64,000 nt of DNA, taken from NCBI RefSeq assembly GCF_036174265.1, contig NZ_CP108055.1:7254001-7318000 (forward strand), written 5' to 3'. This document shows, in pieces, positions 36,070-45,946 of the stretch. Positions within the stretch are counted from its first letter, which is position 1. Every line of letters begins with the position of its first letter. The notes beneath the pieces are model-generated. The model saw only the letters and a list, made by a program, of their open reading frames with translations, searched no databases and had not been told where the DNA came from. Origin of the DNA: Streptomyces sp. NBC_00285. GTDB taxonomy: Bacteria; Actinomycetota; Actinomycetes; Streptomycetales; Streptomycetaceae. The position numbers and the translations under genes are program-made.

Positions 36070-36141
36070 TGCCCCCGGCAGGATTCGAACCTGCGCACAC
36101 GGCTCCGGAGGCCGTTGCTCTATCCCCTGAGCTACGGGGGC
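36070..36141 (-). tRNA. tRNA-Arg (anticodon CCG)
   Basis: The minus strand folds as a standard cloverleaf: acceptor GCCCCCG/CGGGGGC, D arm GCTC AGGGGATA GAGC, anticodon arm ACGGC CTCCGGA GCCGT with CCG at 34-36, and T arm GCAGG TTCGAAT CCTGC. Discriminator A follows; the 3' CCA is not fully encoded. It reads CGG codons. It lies exactly where the accessory island meets the conserved lysA-thr-rho-atp region, as integration-site tRNA genes do, although no integrase or repeated 3' end was seen. Confidence 0.95.
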
Positions 36142-36180
36142 GTGTCGGCGTTGAGCTGATGGCTCGTGGCGACGGACAGA

Positions 36181-36208
36181 ACACTACCAGCTCCCTCCGG
36201 GTGATCAG
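36181..36208 (-). promoter_or_regulatory. Candidate promoter of tRNA-Arg
   Basis: On the minus strand CTGATC (-35, 36203-36208) and TAGTGT (-10, 36181-36186) are 16 bases apart, placing transcription start about 33 bases before the tRNA. It is a fair but not strong match to the housekeeping sigma consensus. Confidence 0.4.
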
Positions 36209-36318
36209 GAACGGGTTTCGCGGTGGCGCCGGGCGGTCCGAGTGGGGGTGCGTCCTCGTGCGGGGTGGAAGTGGGGAAAACCCGGACGCGGTGGCCGGTC
36301 CGCACCTACTCTCGAGTT

Positions 36319-36789
36319 GTGCCAGGCGCGTCGGGTCGGGTGCTTGTTGTGGACGACAACAAGGTCATCCGGCAGTTGATCAGGGTCAATCTCGAGCTGG
36401 AGGGTCTCGAGGTCGTGACCGCGGCCGATGGTGTCGAGTGTCTGGATGTCGTGCATCAGGTGCAGCCCGATGTGGTCACCCTCGATGTGGTCATGCCCCG
36501 GCTGGACGGGCTGCGGACCGCCGCGCGGTTGCGTTCCGACCCCCGGACCTCTCATCTGCCCCTCGCCATCGTCAGCGCCTGCACGCAGTACGAGGTCGAC
36601 AGTGGCCTCGACGTCGGTGTCGACGCCTTCCTCGCCAAGCCCTTCGAGCCTGCCGAACTCGTACGGCTCGTACGGCAGTTGCTGGAGCAGAGTGAGGGCG
36701 GACGGGGTGCGGTGGAGGGGGACAGCCCCCTCGTCGGGGGTGTCCTTGGTGGTGGCGAGGCAGAGCGGGCCGGTCGTACCGGCGGCTGA
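36319..36789 (+). CDS. Single-domain response regulator
   Basis: GTG at 36319 (MPGASGRVLVVDD); the frame is open upstream, but the receiver fold begins here and a -10-like TACTCT lies 7 bases before, so the mRNA may be leaderless. It has 156 residues: a CheY-like receiver with acidic pair VVDDNK, phospho-acceptor Asp in VVTLDVVMPRLDG, conserved Ser/Thr in IVSACT and Lys in FLAKPFEP. A 35-residue Gly-rich tail follows, with no DNA-binding output domain. No histidine kinase is adjacent, so the partner is elsewhere. It is the first core gene after the island. Confidence 0.85.
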   Translation: MPGASGRVLVVDDNKVIRQLIRVNLELEGLEVVTAADGVECLDVVHQVQPDVVTLDVVMPRLDGLRTAARLRSDPRTSHLPLAIVSACTQYEVDSGLDVGVDAFLAKPFEPAELVRLVRQLLEQSEGGRGAVEGDSPLVGGVLGGGEAERAGRTGG

Positions 36790-36812
36790 TCGCCGGAGCC
36801 ATCCGTTTCCGT

Positions 36813-36834
36813 GTGCCACCGTTGTGCCACCGTT
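36813..36834. repeat. Tandem 11-base repeat
   Basis: GTGCCACCGTT occurs twice in direct tandem in the 210-base gap between the response regulator and the ArgRS-like gene. Apart from this I see no feature there, except a TACGCT -10-like hexamer at 36988-36993. Confidence 0.8.
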
Positions 36835-36999
36835 CTCGCAGCACGCAGGCTTTCGCCTCACCCACGTTCTCCGTGACGCTCACGTTCTCAGAGTCCGGCC
36901 GCCCTCCCCCTCCTCCCGCAGCGCGGCCACCGTCCACATCCCGGACTGCTGCCCAAACCCATTCGCATACCCACCCCCCTCCTCCCCTACGCTTGTCCC

Positions 37000-38109
37000 G
37001 TGACCCCCGTCGAGCTCTCCCGTACCGTGCTGTGCGCGGTGCGTCGTGCTGTCGACGACGGGGAGCTGGACGTGGCTGTGCCGGGGTGGGCCAAGGTCAC
37101 GCCCCCCGGCGCCGGCGGCTGTGGTGACTACGCCACCAACGTGGCCCTTCAGCTCGCCCGGCCGGCCGGAGAGCCGCCGCTGCGGGTCGCCGAGATCATT
37201 CGACGGCACCTTGCCCGTGCGGACGGCGTCAGTGACGTCGTCGTCACCGGGCCCGGGTTTCTCAACATCAGCGTTCGGGGGAGCGGGGCGGATCTCGTGC
37301 GGGAGATCCTGCGGCGTGGTCAGAGGTACGGCCATGCCGACCGGCCCACCGGCGGGTCCACCGACCGGCCCACCGACAAGTTCCTCCCACTCCACGCGTC
37401 CCACGACGTCCGTTCCGTCATCGTCGTCGACGCTGTCGCCCGCATCCTCCGCTCCCAGGGCGCCCTCGTCCGTACCACCTGCGCCGACCGGCCCGAGCCC
37501 GAGTGGATCGACGTCCTCGCTGCCCACATCGACGCGTACGGCATCCCCGAAGCCCCGAACGTACGGCTCGTACCGGCGGACCAGGACCCCATCCCCCTCG
37601 GCCGTGACGCCGCCCGCTGGGCTCTCCTGCACCCCGCCGCCCACGACCGTCCCCGCATCAGCGCCGACCACCTGATCCAGCGCGAGAGCAACCCTCTCTT
37701 CCGCGTCCGTTACGCCCACGCCCGCACCCGGGCCGTGCGTCGCAACGCCGCCGACCTGGGCTTCCACGCCGAGCCCGGTGACACGCAGGGCGCCGACACC
37801 GCCGTACAGGACCCGCAAGGCGCACAGGTCCCACAGGTCCCACAGGTCCCCAGGGCGCTGGAAAGCGCCCTCGCCGATCACCCCCGCGTCCTCGCCCGGT
37901 CGGCCGCGCATCACGCCCCCGATCTGCTCGCCCGGCATCTCGTCACCGTCGCCGATGCCGTTCTGCCGTTCCTTGCCACCGTCCTCCCGCGCGGCGCGGA
38001 GAAACCCCAGGCCGCCCACCGTGCCCGGCTCGCGCTCGCCGAAGCCGCCGGGGCGGTGCTGGCCGGTGGCCTGTCCCTGCTCGGCATCGACGCACCCGAA
38101 CACCTGTGA
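37000..38109 (+). CDS. Arginyl-tRNA synthetase-like protein lacking the catalytic signature
   Basis: 369 residues from the GTG at 37000, just 6 bases after a TACGCT -10-like box, so probably a leaderless transcript. The N-terminus matches the ArgRS additional domain 1 ([32 protein letters not shown]). The region equivalent to the HIGH motif reads HASHDVRS, and most of the Rossmann core is missing. [13 protein letters not shown] and a DALR-type C-terminal helical domain ([19 protein letters not shown]) remain. True ArgRS has about 550-590 residues. It probably binds tRNA-Arg or a similar RNA without charging it. It lies 25 bases before lysA, likely co-transcribed, and near a tRNA-Arg gene. Confidence 0.78.
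   Translation: MTPVELSRTVLCAVRRAVDDGELDVAVPGWAKVTPPGAGGCGDYATNVALQLARPAGEPPLRVAEIIRRHLARADGVSDVVVTGPGFLNISVRGSGADLVREILRRGQRYGHADRPTGGSTDRPTDKFLPLHASHDVRSVIVVDAVARILRSQGALVRTTCADRPEPEWIDVLAAHIDAYGIPEAPNVRLVPADQDPIPLGRDAARWALLHPAAHDRPRISADHLIQRESNPLFRVRYAHARTRAVRRNAADLGFHAEPGDTQGADTAVQDPQGAQVPQVPQVPRALESALADHPRVLARSAAHHAPDLLARHLVTVADAVLPFLATVLPRGAEKPQAAHRARLALAEAAGAVLAGGLSLLGIDAPEHL
37823..37849 (+). repeat. Three tandem copies of CACAGGTCC
   Basis: Three perfect 9-base units inside the ArgRS-like gene encode Val-Pro-Gln repeats in the linker before the DALR domain. Copy-number change would stay in frame, so linker length may vary between strains. Confidence 0.85.
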
Positions 38110-38134
38110 CGCACACAGAAAGCCATCCGAGAAC

Positions 38135-39526
38135 ATGAGCCGTTCCGCACATCCCGCCGGGCCCCGCCACGCCGACGTCCTTCCCGAGGGGCACTACTCC
38201 GCGCCGCCCGCCGACCTCAACACCCTCGACCCCAAGGTGTGGGCCCAGACCGTCGGCCGTGACGGCGACGGTGTCGTCACCGTCGGCGGCATCGACGTCA
38301 AGACGCTCGCCGAAGAGCACGGCACCCCCTCCTACGTCGTCGACGAGGCCGACTTCCGGGCCCGGGCGCGGGCCTGGCGCAGTGCCTTCGGGACGGATGC
38401 CGACGTCTTCTACGCCGGCAAGGCGTTCCTCTCCCGGGCCGTCGTGCGCTGGCTGCACGAGGAGGGGCTCAACCTCGACGTCTGCTCCGGTGGCGAGCTC
38501 GCCACCGCGCTCTCCGCCGGCATGCCCGCCGAGCGCATCGCCTTCCACGGCAACAACAAGTCCACGGGGGAGATCACCAGGGCGATCGAGAACGGTGTCG
38601 GCCGAATCGTCCTCGACTCCTTCCAGGAGATCGTGCGCGTCGCCCACATCGCGCAGGGACTCGGCAAGCGACAGCGCGTCCAGATCCGTGTCACCGTCGG
38701 CGTCGAGGCCCACACCCACGAGTTCATCGCCACCGCCCACGAGGACCAGAAGTTCGGCATTCCGCTCGCCGGCGGGCAGGCCGCCGAGGCCGTACGGCGG
38801 GCGCTGAAGCTCGACGGGCTCGAACTCATCGGGATCCACTCCCACATCGGGTCGCAGATCTTCGACATGTCCGGCTTCGAGGTCGCCGCGCACCGTGTCG
38901 TCGGACTGCTCAAGGACGTCCGTGACGAGCACGGCGTCGAGCTCCCCGAGATCGACCTCGGCGGCGGGCTCGGCATCGCCTACACCAGCGACGACGACCC
39001 CCGTGAGCCGCACGAGATCGCCAAGGCGCTCACCGAGATCGTGACGAGGGAGTGCGAGTCCGCCAAGCTGCGGACCCCGAGGATCTCCGTCGAGCCCGGG
39101 CGCGCCATCGTCGGGCCGACCGCCTTCACGCTCTACGAGGTCGGGACCATCAAGCGCCTCGACGGGCTGCGAACCTACGTCTCCGTCGACGGCGGCATGT
39201 CGGACAACATCCGCACCGCGCTGTACGACGCCGAGTACACCGTTGCCCTCGTGTCCAGGACGAGCGACGCCGAGCCGATGCTCGCCCGCGTCGTCGGCAA
39301 GCACTGCGAGAGCGGGGACATCGTGGTCAAGGACGCGTTCCTGCCCGCCGACCTGGCACCGGGTGACCTCATCGCCGTACCGGCGACGGGTGCCTACTGC
39401 CGGTCCATGGCGAGCAACTACAACCACGTCCTGCGCCCGCCGGTCGTCTCCGTCAACGACGGTGCGTCGCGTGTCATCGTCCGCCGCGAGACGGAGGAGG
39501 ACCTCCTGCGGCTCGACGTCGGATAA
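38135..39526 (+). CDS. lysA: Diaminopimelate decarboxylase
   Basis: 463 residues from the ATG at 38135. It is a PLP-dependent fold-III decarboxylase that converts meso-diaminopimelate to L-lysine. Visible landmarks are [11 protein letters not shown] (PLP Lys), [48 protein letters not shown], and [10 protein letters not shown] (substrate-binding Cys-Glu-Ser-Gly-Asp). Length is normal for actinobacteria. It is first in the cluster lysA-hom-thrC-thrB, grouping the lysine and threonine branches of aspartate metabolism. Confidence 0.96.
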   Translation: MSRSAHPAGPRHADVLPEGHYSAPPADLNTLDPKVWAQTVGRDGDGVVTVGGIDVKTLAEEHGTPSYVVDEADFRARARAWRSAFGTDADVFYAGKAFLSRAVVRWLHEEGLNLDVCSGGELATALSAGMPAERIAFHGNNKSTGEITRAIENGVGRIVLDSFQEIVRVAHIAQGLGKRQRVQIRVTVGVEAHTHEFIATAHEDQKFGIPLAGGQAAEAVRRALKLDGLELIGIHSHIGSQIFDMSGFEVAAHRVVGLLKDVRDEHGVELPEIDLGGGLGIAYTSDDDPREPHEIAKALTEIVTRECESAKLRTPRISVEPGRAIVGPTAFTLYEVGTIKRLDGLRTYVSVDGGMSDNIRTALYDAEYTVALVSRTSDAEPMLARVVGKHCESGDIVVKDAFLPADLAPGDLIAVPATGAYCRSMASNYNHVLRPPVVSVNDGASRVIVRRETEEDLLRLDVG

Positions 39527-39546
39527 AGCCGAGAGAGTCATCGAGA

Positions 39547-39568
39547 GCGATATCGAGAGAGATATCGC
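39547..39568. promoter_or_regulatory. Inverted repeat GCGATATC-GAGAGA-GATATCGC
   Basis: A perfect 8-base inverted repeat lies in the 191-base gap between lysA and hom. It may be an operator or a short terminator. A CATAAT hexamer at 39636-39641 could be a -10 box for hom, without a clear -35. Confidence 0.35.
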
Positions 39569-39717
39569 GAGGGCCGTCCCGCCGGGAACGGAAGATCTTC
39601 GGTCTTCCGCCCCCGTACAAATGAAATAGATGTCTCATAATCCGGACGAGGGGCAGAAACTCCCGTCCGGTGAGTGAGACTGGTCCCACCGTTGACGGTA
39701 TGAGGAAACGAGGTCGG

Positions 39718-41010
39718 ATGATGCGTACGCGTCCGCTGAAGGTGGCGCTGCTGGGCTGCGGAGTGGTCGGCTCAGAGGTGGCGCGCATCATGACGACGCA
39801 CGCCGACGACCTCGCCGCCCGGATCGGGGCCCCCGTCGAACTCGCGGGCGTCGCAGTACGGCGGCCCTCCAAGGTCCGTGAGGGCATCGACCCCTCCCTC
39901 GTCACCACCGACGCCACCGCCCTCGTCAAGCGCGGCGACATCGACGTCGTGGTCGAGGTCATCGGCGGTATCGAGCCCGCCCGGTCCCTGATCACCGCCG
40001 CCTTCGAACACGGCGCCTCCGTCGTCTCCGCCAACAAGGCGCTCCTCGCCCAGGACGGCGCCGCCCTCCACGCGGCGGCCGGACAGCACGGCAAGGACCT
40101 CTACTACGAGGCCGCCGTCGCCGGTGCCATTCCGCTGATCCGTCCGCTGCGCGAGTCCCTCGCCGGCGACAAGGTCAACCGGGTGCTCGGCATCGTCAAC
40201 GGCACGACGAACTTCATCCTCGACAAGATGGACTCCACGGGGGCCGGCTATCAGGAGGCCCTCGACGAGGCCACGGCGCTCGGGTACGCGGAAGCCGACC
40301 CGACCGCCGACGTCGAAGGCTTCGACGCCGCCGCCAAGGCCGCGATCCTCGCCGGGATCGCCTTCCACACGCGTGTGCGCCTCGACGACGTGTACCGCGA
40401 GGGCATGGCCGAGGTGACCGCCTCAGACTTCGCCTCCGCGAAGAACATGGGCTGCACCATCAAGCTGCTCGCCATCTGCGAGCGGGCCGAGGACGGGCAG
40501 TCCGTCACCGCGCGCGTGCACCCCGCGATGATCCCCCTGAGCCACCCGCTGGCCTCCGTCCGCGGCGCGTACAACGCGGTGTTCGTCGAGTCGGACGCCT
40601 CCGGCCAGCTGATGTTCTACGGGCCCGGCGCGGGCGGTGCCCCCACCGCCTCCGCGGTCCTCGGCGACCTCGTCGCCGTCTGCCGCAACCGGCTCAGCGG
40701 CACGACCGGACCCGGTGAGTCCGCATACGCCGCCCTCCCCGTGTCGGGCATGGGCGAGGTCGTCACGCGCTATCACATCAGCCTCGACGTGGCGGACAAA
40801 CCCGGTGTTCTCGCCCAGGTCGCCACCGTGTTCGCGGAACACGGGGTTTCCATCGATACGGTTCGGCAGACCGGCAAGGACGGCGAGGCCTCCCTTGTCG
40901 TCGTCACCCATCGTGCGTCCGACGCCGCCCTGAACGGGACCGTCGAGGCGTTGCGCAAGCTCGACACCGTGCGGGGTGTCGCCAGCATCATGCGGGTTGA
41001 AGGAGAGTAA
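39718..41010 (+). CDS. hom: Homoserine dehydrogenase
   Basis: 430 residues from the ATG at 39718 (MMRTRPLKVALLGCG), preceded by GAGG; starts at 39670 and 39700 are in frame but less likely. NAD(P)-binding LLGCGVVGSEVA, VVEVIGGIEPA, the substrate region GIVNGTTNFILDKM and EADPTADVEGFDAA, and a C-terminal ACT domain (VADKPGVLAQVATVFAEHG) that usually mediates threonine feedback. It reduces aspartate semialdehyde to homoserine. thrC follows after 6 bases, so the two are translated from one mRNA. Confidence 0.96.
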   Translation: MMRTRPLKVALLGCGVVGSEVARIMTTHADDLAARIGAPVELAGVAVRRPSKVREGIDPSLVTTDATALVKRGDIDVVVEVIGGIEPARSLITAAFEHGASVVSANKALLAQDGAALHAAAGQHGKDLYYEAAVAGAIPLIRPLRESLAGDKVNRVLGIVNGTTNFILDKMDSTGAGYQEALDEATALGYAEADPTADVEGFDAAAKAAILAGIAFHTRVRLDDVYREGMAEVTASDFASAKNMGCTIKLLAICERAEDGQSVTARVHPAMIPLSHPLASVRGAYNAVFVESDASGQLMFYGPGAGGAPTASAVLGDLVAVCRNRLSGTTGPGESAYAALPVSGMGEVVTRYHISLDVADKPGVLAQVATVFAEHGVSIDTVRQTGKDGEASLVVVTHRASDAALNGTVEALRKLDTVRGVASIMRVEGE

Positions 41011-41016
41011 CGAGCA

Positions 41017-42075
41017 ATGACCCACCAGTGGCGCGGAATCATCGAGGAGTACCGGGACCGGCTGCCCGTCTCCGACACCACGCCGGTCGTGTCGCTCCGT
41101 GAGGGCGGCACGCCCCTCGTGCTCGCCCAGGTGCTCTCCGAGCGCACCGGGTGCGAGGTCCACCTCAAGGTGGAGGGCGCCAACCCCACCGGTTCCTTCA
41201 AGGACCGCGGCATGACCATGGCCATCACGCGGGCCAAGGAGGAGGGCGCGAAGGCGGTCATCTGCGCCTCCACCGGCAACACGTCGGCGAGCGCCGCCGC
41301 CTATGCCGTACGCGCGGGCATGGTCTGTGCCGTGCTCGTCCCGCAGGGCAAGATCGCGCTCGGCAAGATGGGGCAGGCCCTCATCCACGGCGCGAAGATC
41401 CTCCAGGTCGACGGCAACTTCGACGACTGCCTCACCCTGGCCCGCGCCCTGAGCGACAACTACCCGGTGGCGCTGGTGAATTCGGTCAACCCGGTGCGCA
41501 TCGAGGGCCAGAAGACAGCCGCCTTCGAGATCGTGGACATGCTCGGCGACGCGCCCGACGTCCACGTCCTGCCGGTCGGCAACGCGGGCAACATCACCGC
41601 GTACTGGAAGGGGTACAAGGAGTACGCCGCCGACGGTATCGCCGCCAGGACTCCCCGGATGTGGGGCTTCCAGGCCTCCGGCAGTGCCCCGATCGTGCGC
41701 GGCGAGGTCGTCAAGGACCCCTCGACCATCGCCACCGCCATCCGTATCGGCAACCCCGCCTCCTGGCAGTACGCCCTCGCGGCGAAGGAGGAGTCCGGCG
41801 GGTTCATCGACGAGGTGACGGACCGTGAGATCCTGCGCGCCTACCGGCTGTTGGCCGCTCAGGAGGGCGTCTTCGTGGAGCCCGCCTCCGCAGCCTCGGT
41901 GGCCGGTCTGCTGAAGGCCGCGGAGCAGGGCAAGGTCGATCCGGGGCAGCGCATCGTCTGCACGGTCACCGGTAACGGTCTGAAGGACCCCGACTGGGCC
42001 GTCGCCGGCGCCCCGCAGCCCGTCACCGTCCCGGTCGACGCGGCGACGGCGGCCGAACGCCTCGGCCTTTCCTGA
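41017..42075 (+). CDS. thrC: Threonine synthase
   Basis: 352 residues, ATG after GGAGAGTAACGAGCA. It is a PLP-dependent fold-II enzyme that converts O-phosphohomoserine to threonine. Landmarks are [10 protein letters not shown] (PLP Lys), [16 protein letters not shown] (phosphate-binding), [16 protein letters not shown] and [11 protein letters not shown]. It is the short actinobacterial form, without the long N-terminal extension. It is separated from thrB by 299 bases holding a terminator-like stem. Confidence 0.96.
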   Translation: MTHQWRGIIEEYRDRLPVSDTTPVVSLREGGTPLVLAQVLSERTGCEVHLKVEGANPTGSFKDRGMTMAITRAKEEGAKAVICASTGNTSASAAAYAVRAGMVCAVLVPQGKIALGKMGQALIHGAKILQVDGNFDDCLTLARALSDNYPVALVNSVNPVRIEGQKTAAFEIVDMLGDAPDVHVLPVGNAGNITAYWKGYKEYAADGIAARTPRMWGFQASGSAPIVRGEVVKDPSTIATAIRIGNPASWQYALAAKEESGGFIDEVTDREILRAYRLLAAQEGVFVEPASAASVAGLLKAAEQGKVDPGQRIVCTVTGNGLKDPDWAVAGAPQPVTVPVDAATAAERLGLS

Positions 42076-42114
42076 GACCGAAACAGCGACTGCACAGCTC
42101 TGAACAGTCCGGAA

Positions 42115-42152
42115 CCCTGCTCAGAACCGTCCCTGGACAGTTCTGAGCAGGG
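42115..42152 (+). terminator. Strong stem-loop after thrC
   Basis: CCCTGCTCAGAAC (42115-42127) pairs perfectly with GTTCTGAGCAGGG (42140-42152), a 13-base stem. No T-run follows. The remaining 222 bases before thrB should hold its promoter; I see no convincing -35/-10 pair. Confidence 0.65.
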
Positions 42153-42374
42153 AATCCCCGGAAGGGGTGCACAGGGGGCTTGCGACACGCATCGTGCGCC
42201 TCCTGTGCGCCCTATGTCGCCACAGAACCTTCCTTCGATAGGCTGTACCGAACCCGCCCGCTGCATATGCCTCCGCGCATGGCAGGGAGCCGCGTAGTCT
42301 CCGCGGCCTGAGGGTCTCCGGATACCTATCGAACGCCTTCGACAATCACGCAGCTCAAGGAGAGTCATCGAGAG

Positions 42375-43310
42375 ATGGCCGGTCCCGCCTTCCGTGCCGC
42401 CGCCGTCCGGGTGCGCGTCCCCGCCACCAGCGCCAACCTCGGACCGGGCTTCGACGCCCTCGGCCTCTCACTGGGGCTCTACGACGACGTGGTCGTCCGG
42501 GTGGCCGACTCCGGGCTGCTCATCGACATCGCCGGGGAGGGGAGCGAGACGCTCCCGCGCGACGAGAACCACCTTCTCGTACGTTCCCTGCGCACCGCCT
42601 TCGACCTGCTGGGCGGCCAGCCGCGCGGCCTGGAGATCGTCTGCGCCAACCGCATCCCGCACGGCCGTGGCCTGGGCTCCTCCTCGGCCGCCATCTGCGC
42701 CGGCATCGTCGCCGCGCGCGCCGTGACCATAGGCGGCGAGGCCCGGCTCGACGACACGGCGCTCCTGGAGCTCGCCACCGAGATCGAGGGCCACCCCGAC
42801 AACGTGGCGGCCTGTCTGCTCGGCGGTTTCACGCTCTCCTGGATGGAGGGCGGCGCCGCCCGGGCGATCAGGACGGAGCCCGCCGATTCCGTCGTTCCGG
42901 TGGTTTTCGTGCCCGGGAAAGCAGTTCTGACGGAGACCGCGCGCGGTCTGCTCCCGCGCACCGTGCCGCACGTCGACGCCGCCGCCAACGCGGGCCGTGC
43001 CGCGCTGCTCGTCGAGGCCCTCACCAGGCGCCCCGAGCTGCTGCTGCCGGCCACCGAGGACCGTCTCCACCAGGACTACCGCGCTCCCGCCATGCCGGAG
43101 AGCGCCGCGCTGGTGGAGCGGCTGCGGGCCGACGGGATCCCGGCGGTCATCTCGGGGGCGGGGCCCACCGTGCTCGCGCTGGCCGACGCGGACAGCGCCG
43201 ACAAGGTGGCCCATCTGGCAGGGGAGGGTTGGGCAGCCAACCGGTTGCAACTCGACGCCCACGGCGCATGCGTGCTGCCGCTCGCGGCGGCCGGAGATAT
43301 CGGACAGTGA
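42375..43310 (+). CDS. thrB: Homoserine kinase
   Basis: 311 residues from the ATG at 42375, with AAGGAGAG upstream. A GHMP-kinase: PATSANLGPGFDALGLSL at the start, IPHGRGLGSSSAAICAGI (the ATP-binding glycine/serine loop), EGHPDNVAACLLGG, and VISGAGPTVLAL (motif 3). It phosphorylates homoserine for ThrC. Its order after thrC, with a gap and terminator, suggests its own promoter. Confidence 0.96.
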   Translation: MAGPAFRAAAVRVRVPATSANLGPGFDALGLSLGLYDDVVVRVADSGLLIDIAGEGSETLPRDENHLLVRSLRTAFDLLGGQPRGLEIVCANRIPHGRGLGSSSAAICAGIVAARAVTIGGEARLDDTALLELATEIEGHPDNVAACLLGGFTLSWMEGGAARAIRTEPADSVVPVVFVPGKAVLTETARGLLPRTVPHVDAAANAGRAALLVEALTRRPELLLPATEDRLHQDYRAPAMPESAALVERLRADGIPAVISGAGPTVLALADADSADKVAHLAGEGWAANRLQLDAHGACVLPLAAAGDIGQ

Positions 43311-43316
43311 CAGGAG

Positions 43317-43337
43317 ATCCGGCGCCCGTTGCCGGAT
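43317..43337 (+). terminator. Hairpin just after thrB
   Basis: ATCCGGC (43317-43323) and GCCGGAT (43331-43337) form a 7-base stem with a 7-base loop, 7 bases past the thrB stop. It is short, so termination is only likely. Confidence 0.5.
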
Positions 43338-43726
43338 TTCGAGAGGGGGAATGTTTGTTGGATCCGGTAGTGTTAATCTCAAGTCTGCACCCGACCCCAC
43401 CATGGCGAGGTGCTTCACGTCCCCGTCCGGGACAGACATTCTTCCGGGAGCCTCCCAAGCCGCACTGTGTTTCGTACGACGTACATGGGCAGTACCTCGT
43501 ACGCGAGCGCTGAGCGACTTGCCGGGCACGCTCCGGAACCGGTGCGACCAGACCGTGTGACACAGACACTCAGTGCCACGGCTTTCGGAAGCGCCGTCAC
43601 CACATTCCTCCGCCGTTCAGGCGGACCACCGCCCCGGCACGGTCCACAAGGATGGGACCGACGTCGGACAGCACAAACGGTCGCCGAGCCAGACAGGCCG
43701 ACGTCCGCTCCAGGGAAGGACCCTTC
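43338..43726 (+). other. Intergenic leader region of rho
   Basis: 389 bases without a supported gene. TAGTGT at 43368 resembles a -10 box; if used, rho mRNA would carry a leader of about 350 bases, in keeping with the autoregulated leaders known for rho in other bacteria. I could not identify a defined attenuator by eye. Confidence 0.35.
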
Positions 43727-45814
43727 GTGAGCGACACCACCGATCTGATGGGCGCACGTGTCGAGGAGACCGCTGCCGCGCCCGACACGGACGCCTCCGC
43801 GCCTGCCACCGGTGCAGGCTCCCGGCGGCGCCGCGGTACCGGCCTCGACGGCATGGTGCTGGCCGAGCTCCAGCAGGTCGCATCCGGCCTCGGCATCAGG
43901 GGCACCGCGCGTATGCGCAAGAGCCAGCTGATCGAGGTCATCAAGGAGGCACAGGCGGGAGGTGGCGCTCCGGCGAAGGCCGCGTCCGCCCCCGCCGGGG
44001 ACGCCGCCGAGACCAAGCCGAAGCGCCGCGCCACCTCCAAGGCCCGTACCGGCGAGGCCGCCGAGGCGAAGGCGGAGGCCAAGGCCGAGGCGCCCGCCGA
44101 GAAGGCCGTGGCCCAGCAGCAGATCGAGATTCCCGGTCAGCCGGCCGGGGGCATCGCCCAGGCCGAGCGCAGCCGGGACGCCGGGGGCGAGGACGCTCCC
44201 GTCGAGCGCCGTCGCCGTCGTGCCACCGCCGAGGCCGGCGCCCCCGCGGGCGGCGCCGAGACGATCGTGGCCGAGGCGAAGACCGAGTCCAGGGCCGAGA
44301 CGTCCGCGCAGCAGCCGCAGGGCGACGCCGGTGACGGCGAGGGCCGTGGCCGCCGCGACCGCCGTGACCGGGGCCGTGACCGCGGCGAGCGTCAGGAGCG
44401 CGGCGACCGTCAGGACCGTGGCCGCAAGAGCGACGACCAGCAGGGTCAGGGCGGCCAGCAGCGTGGCCAGCAGCAGGGTAGTGGCCGTCAGGACCGTCAG
44501 CAGCGCGACGCCGGTCCCCAGCGCGACAACGGCCCGCAGCGTGACAACGGCCCGCAGGACGACGACGAGTTCGGCGACGGTCGGCGTGGCCGCCGGGGCC
44601 GTTACCGGGACCGCCGTGGCCGTCGCGGGCGTGACGAGATCGGCAGCGCCGGTGAGCCGCAGCTCGCCGACGACGACGTTCTGATCCCCGTCGCGGGCAT
44701 CCTGGACATCCTCGACAACTACGCCTTCATCCGTACGTCGGGCTACCTGCCGGGTCCCAACGACGTGTACGTCTCCCTCGCCCAGGTCCGTAAGAACGGC
44801 CTGCGCAAGGGTGACCACGTCACCGGTGCCGTCCGTCAGCCCAAGGACGGCGAGCGCCGCGAGAAGTTCAACGCGCTGGTCCGCCTCGACTCCGCGAACG
44901 GCATGGCCGCCGAATCGGGCCGTGGCCGCCCGGAGTTCAACAAGCTGACCCCGCTCTACCCGCAGGACCGCCTCCGTCTGGAGACGGACCCCGGCATCCT
45001 CACCACCCGCATCATCGACCTCGTCGCGCCGATCGGTAAGGGCCAGCGCGGTCTGATCGTGGCCCCGCCGAAGACCGGCAAGACCATGATCCTGCAGGCG
45101 ATCGCCAACGCGATCACCGTCAACAACCCCGAGTGCCACCTGATGGTCGTCCTGGTCGACGAGCGTCCGGAAGAGGTCACCGACATGCAGCGGTCGGTCA
45201 AGGGCGAGGTCATCTCCTCGACCTTCGACCGTCCGGCCGAGGACCACACCACGGTCGCCGAGCTCGCCATCGAGCGCGCCAAGCGGCTGGTGGAGCTGGG
45301 CCACGACGTCGTCGTACTGCTCGACTCGATCACGCGTCTGGGCCGTGCGTACAACCTCGCTGCCCCGGCCTCCGGCCGCATCCTGTCCGGTGGTGTCGAC
45401 TCGACCGCCCTGTACCCGCCGAAGCGCTTCTTCGGTGCGGCCCGCAACATCGAGGACGGCGGCTCGCTGACCATCCTCGCCACCGCTCTGGTGGACACCG
45501 GGTCCCGCATGGACGAGGTCATCTTCGAGGAGTTCAAGGGCACCGGCAACGCCGAGCTCAAGCTCGACCGCAAGCTCGCCGACAAGCGCATCTTCCCGGC
45601 GGTGGACGTCGACGCGTCCGGCACCCGTAAGGAAGAGATCCTGCTCGGCAGCGACGAGCTCGCCATCACCTGGAAGCTGCGCCGGGTGCTGCACGCGCTC
45701 GACTCCCAGCAGGCGATCGAGCTGCTGCTCGACAAAATGAAGCAGACGAAGTCGAACGCCGAGTTCCTGCTGCAGATCCAGAAGACGACGCCGATGCCGG
45801 GCAACGGCGACTGA
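43727..45814 (+). CDS. rho: Transcription termination factor Rho
   Basis: The GTG at 43727 has AGGGAAGGA 6 bases upstream; 695 residues. N-terminal Rho_N helices ([28 protein letters not shown]) are followed by a long Arg/Gln/Gly-rich insertion (about residues 90-305; [18 protein letters not shown], then QRDNGP repeats), typical of actinobacterial Rho and implicated in RNA binding and condensation. The cold-shock-like RNA domain ([18 protein letters not shown]) and RecA-like ATPase ([34 protein letters not shown]) are complete. It is a hexameric RNA translocase that ends transcripts. A clear intrinsic terminator follows. Confidence 0.97.
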   Translation: MSDTTDLMGARVEETAAAPDTDASAPATGAGSRRRRGTGLDGMVLAELQQVASGLGIRGTARMRKSQLIEVIKEAQAGGGAPAKAASAPAGDAAETKPKRRATSKARTGEAAEAKAEAKAEAPAEKAVAQQQIEIPGQPAGGIAQAERSRDAGGEDAPVERRRRRATAEAGAPAGGAETIVAEAKTESRAETSAQQPQGDAGDGEGRGRRDRRDRGRDRGERQERGDRQDRGRKSDDQQGQGGQQRGQQQGSGRQDRQQRDAGPQRDNGPQRDNGPQDDDEFGDGRRGRRGRYRDRRGRRGRDEIGSAGEPQLADDDVLIPVAGILDILDNYAFIRTSGYLPGPNDVYVSLAQVRKNGLRKGDHVTGAVRQPKDGERREKFNALVRLDSANGMAAESGRGRPEFNKLTPLYPQDRLRLETDPGILTTRIIDLVAPIGKGQRGLIVAPPKTGKTMILQAIANAITVNNPECHLMVVLVDERPEEVTDMQRSVKGEVISSTFDRPAEDHTTVAELAIERAKRLVELGHDVVVLLDSITRLGRAYNLAAPASGRILSGGVDSTALYPPKRFFGAARNIEDGGSLTILATALVDTGSRMDEVIFEEFKGTGNAELKLDRKLADKRIFPAVDVDASGTRKEEILLGSDELAITWKLRRVLHALDSQQAIELLLDKMKQTKSNAEFLLQIQKTTPMPGNGD

Positions 45815-45828
45815 GCGGAAGCCTTCTG

Positions 45829-45865
45829 AAGGGCCGTCTCCCGTTTTCGGGGGGCGGCCCTTTTT
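45829..45865 (+). terminator. Intrinsic terminator of rho
   Basis: AAGGGCCG...CGGCCCTT stem with a TTTT loop region and a run of five T at the end (45861-45865), 14 bases past the stop. Confidence 0.9.
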
Positions 45866-45946
45866 GGTGCATCCTGACGGGTTACGATCACGCTCTTCGG
45901 TCAGTTTTCCGAATCTCTGAACTTGTGATCCCTAGGGGGGACTTGC

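Noticed and set aside
44340..44640. Repetitive Arg/Gln/Gly coding region in rho as a frameshift or foreign insert
   Set aside because: Actinobacterial Rho proteins normally carry such an insertion, and the frame stays open into the conserved core.
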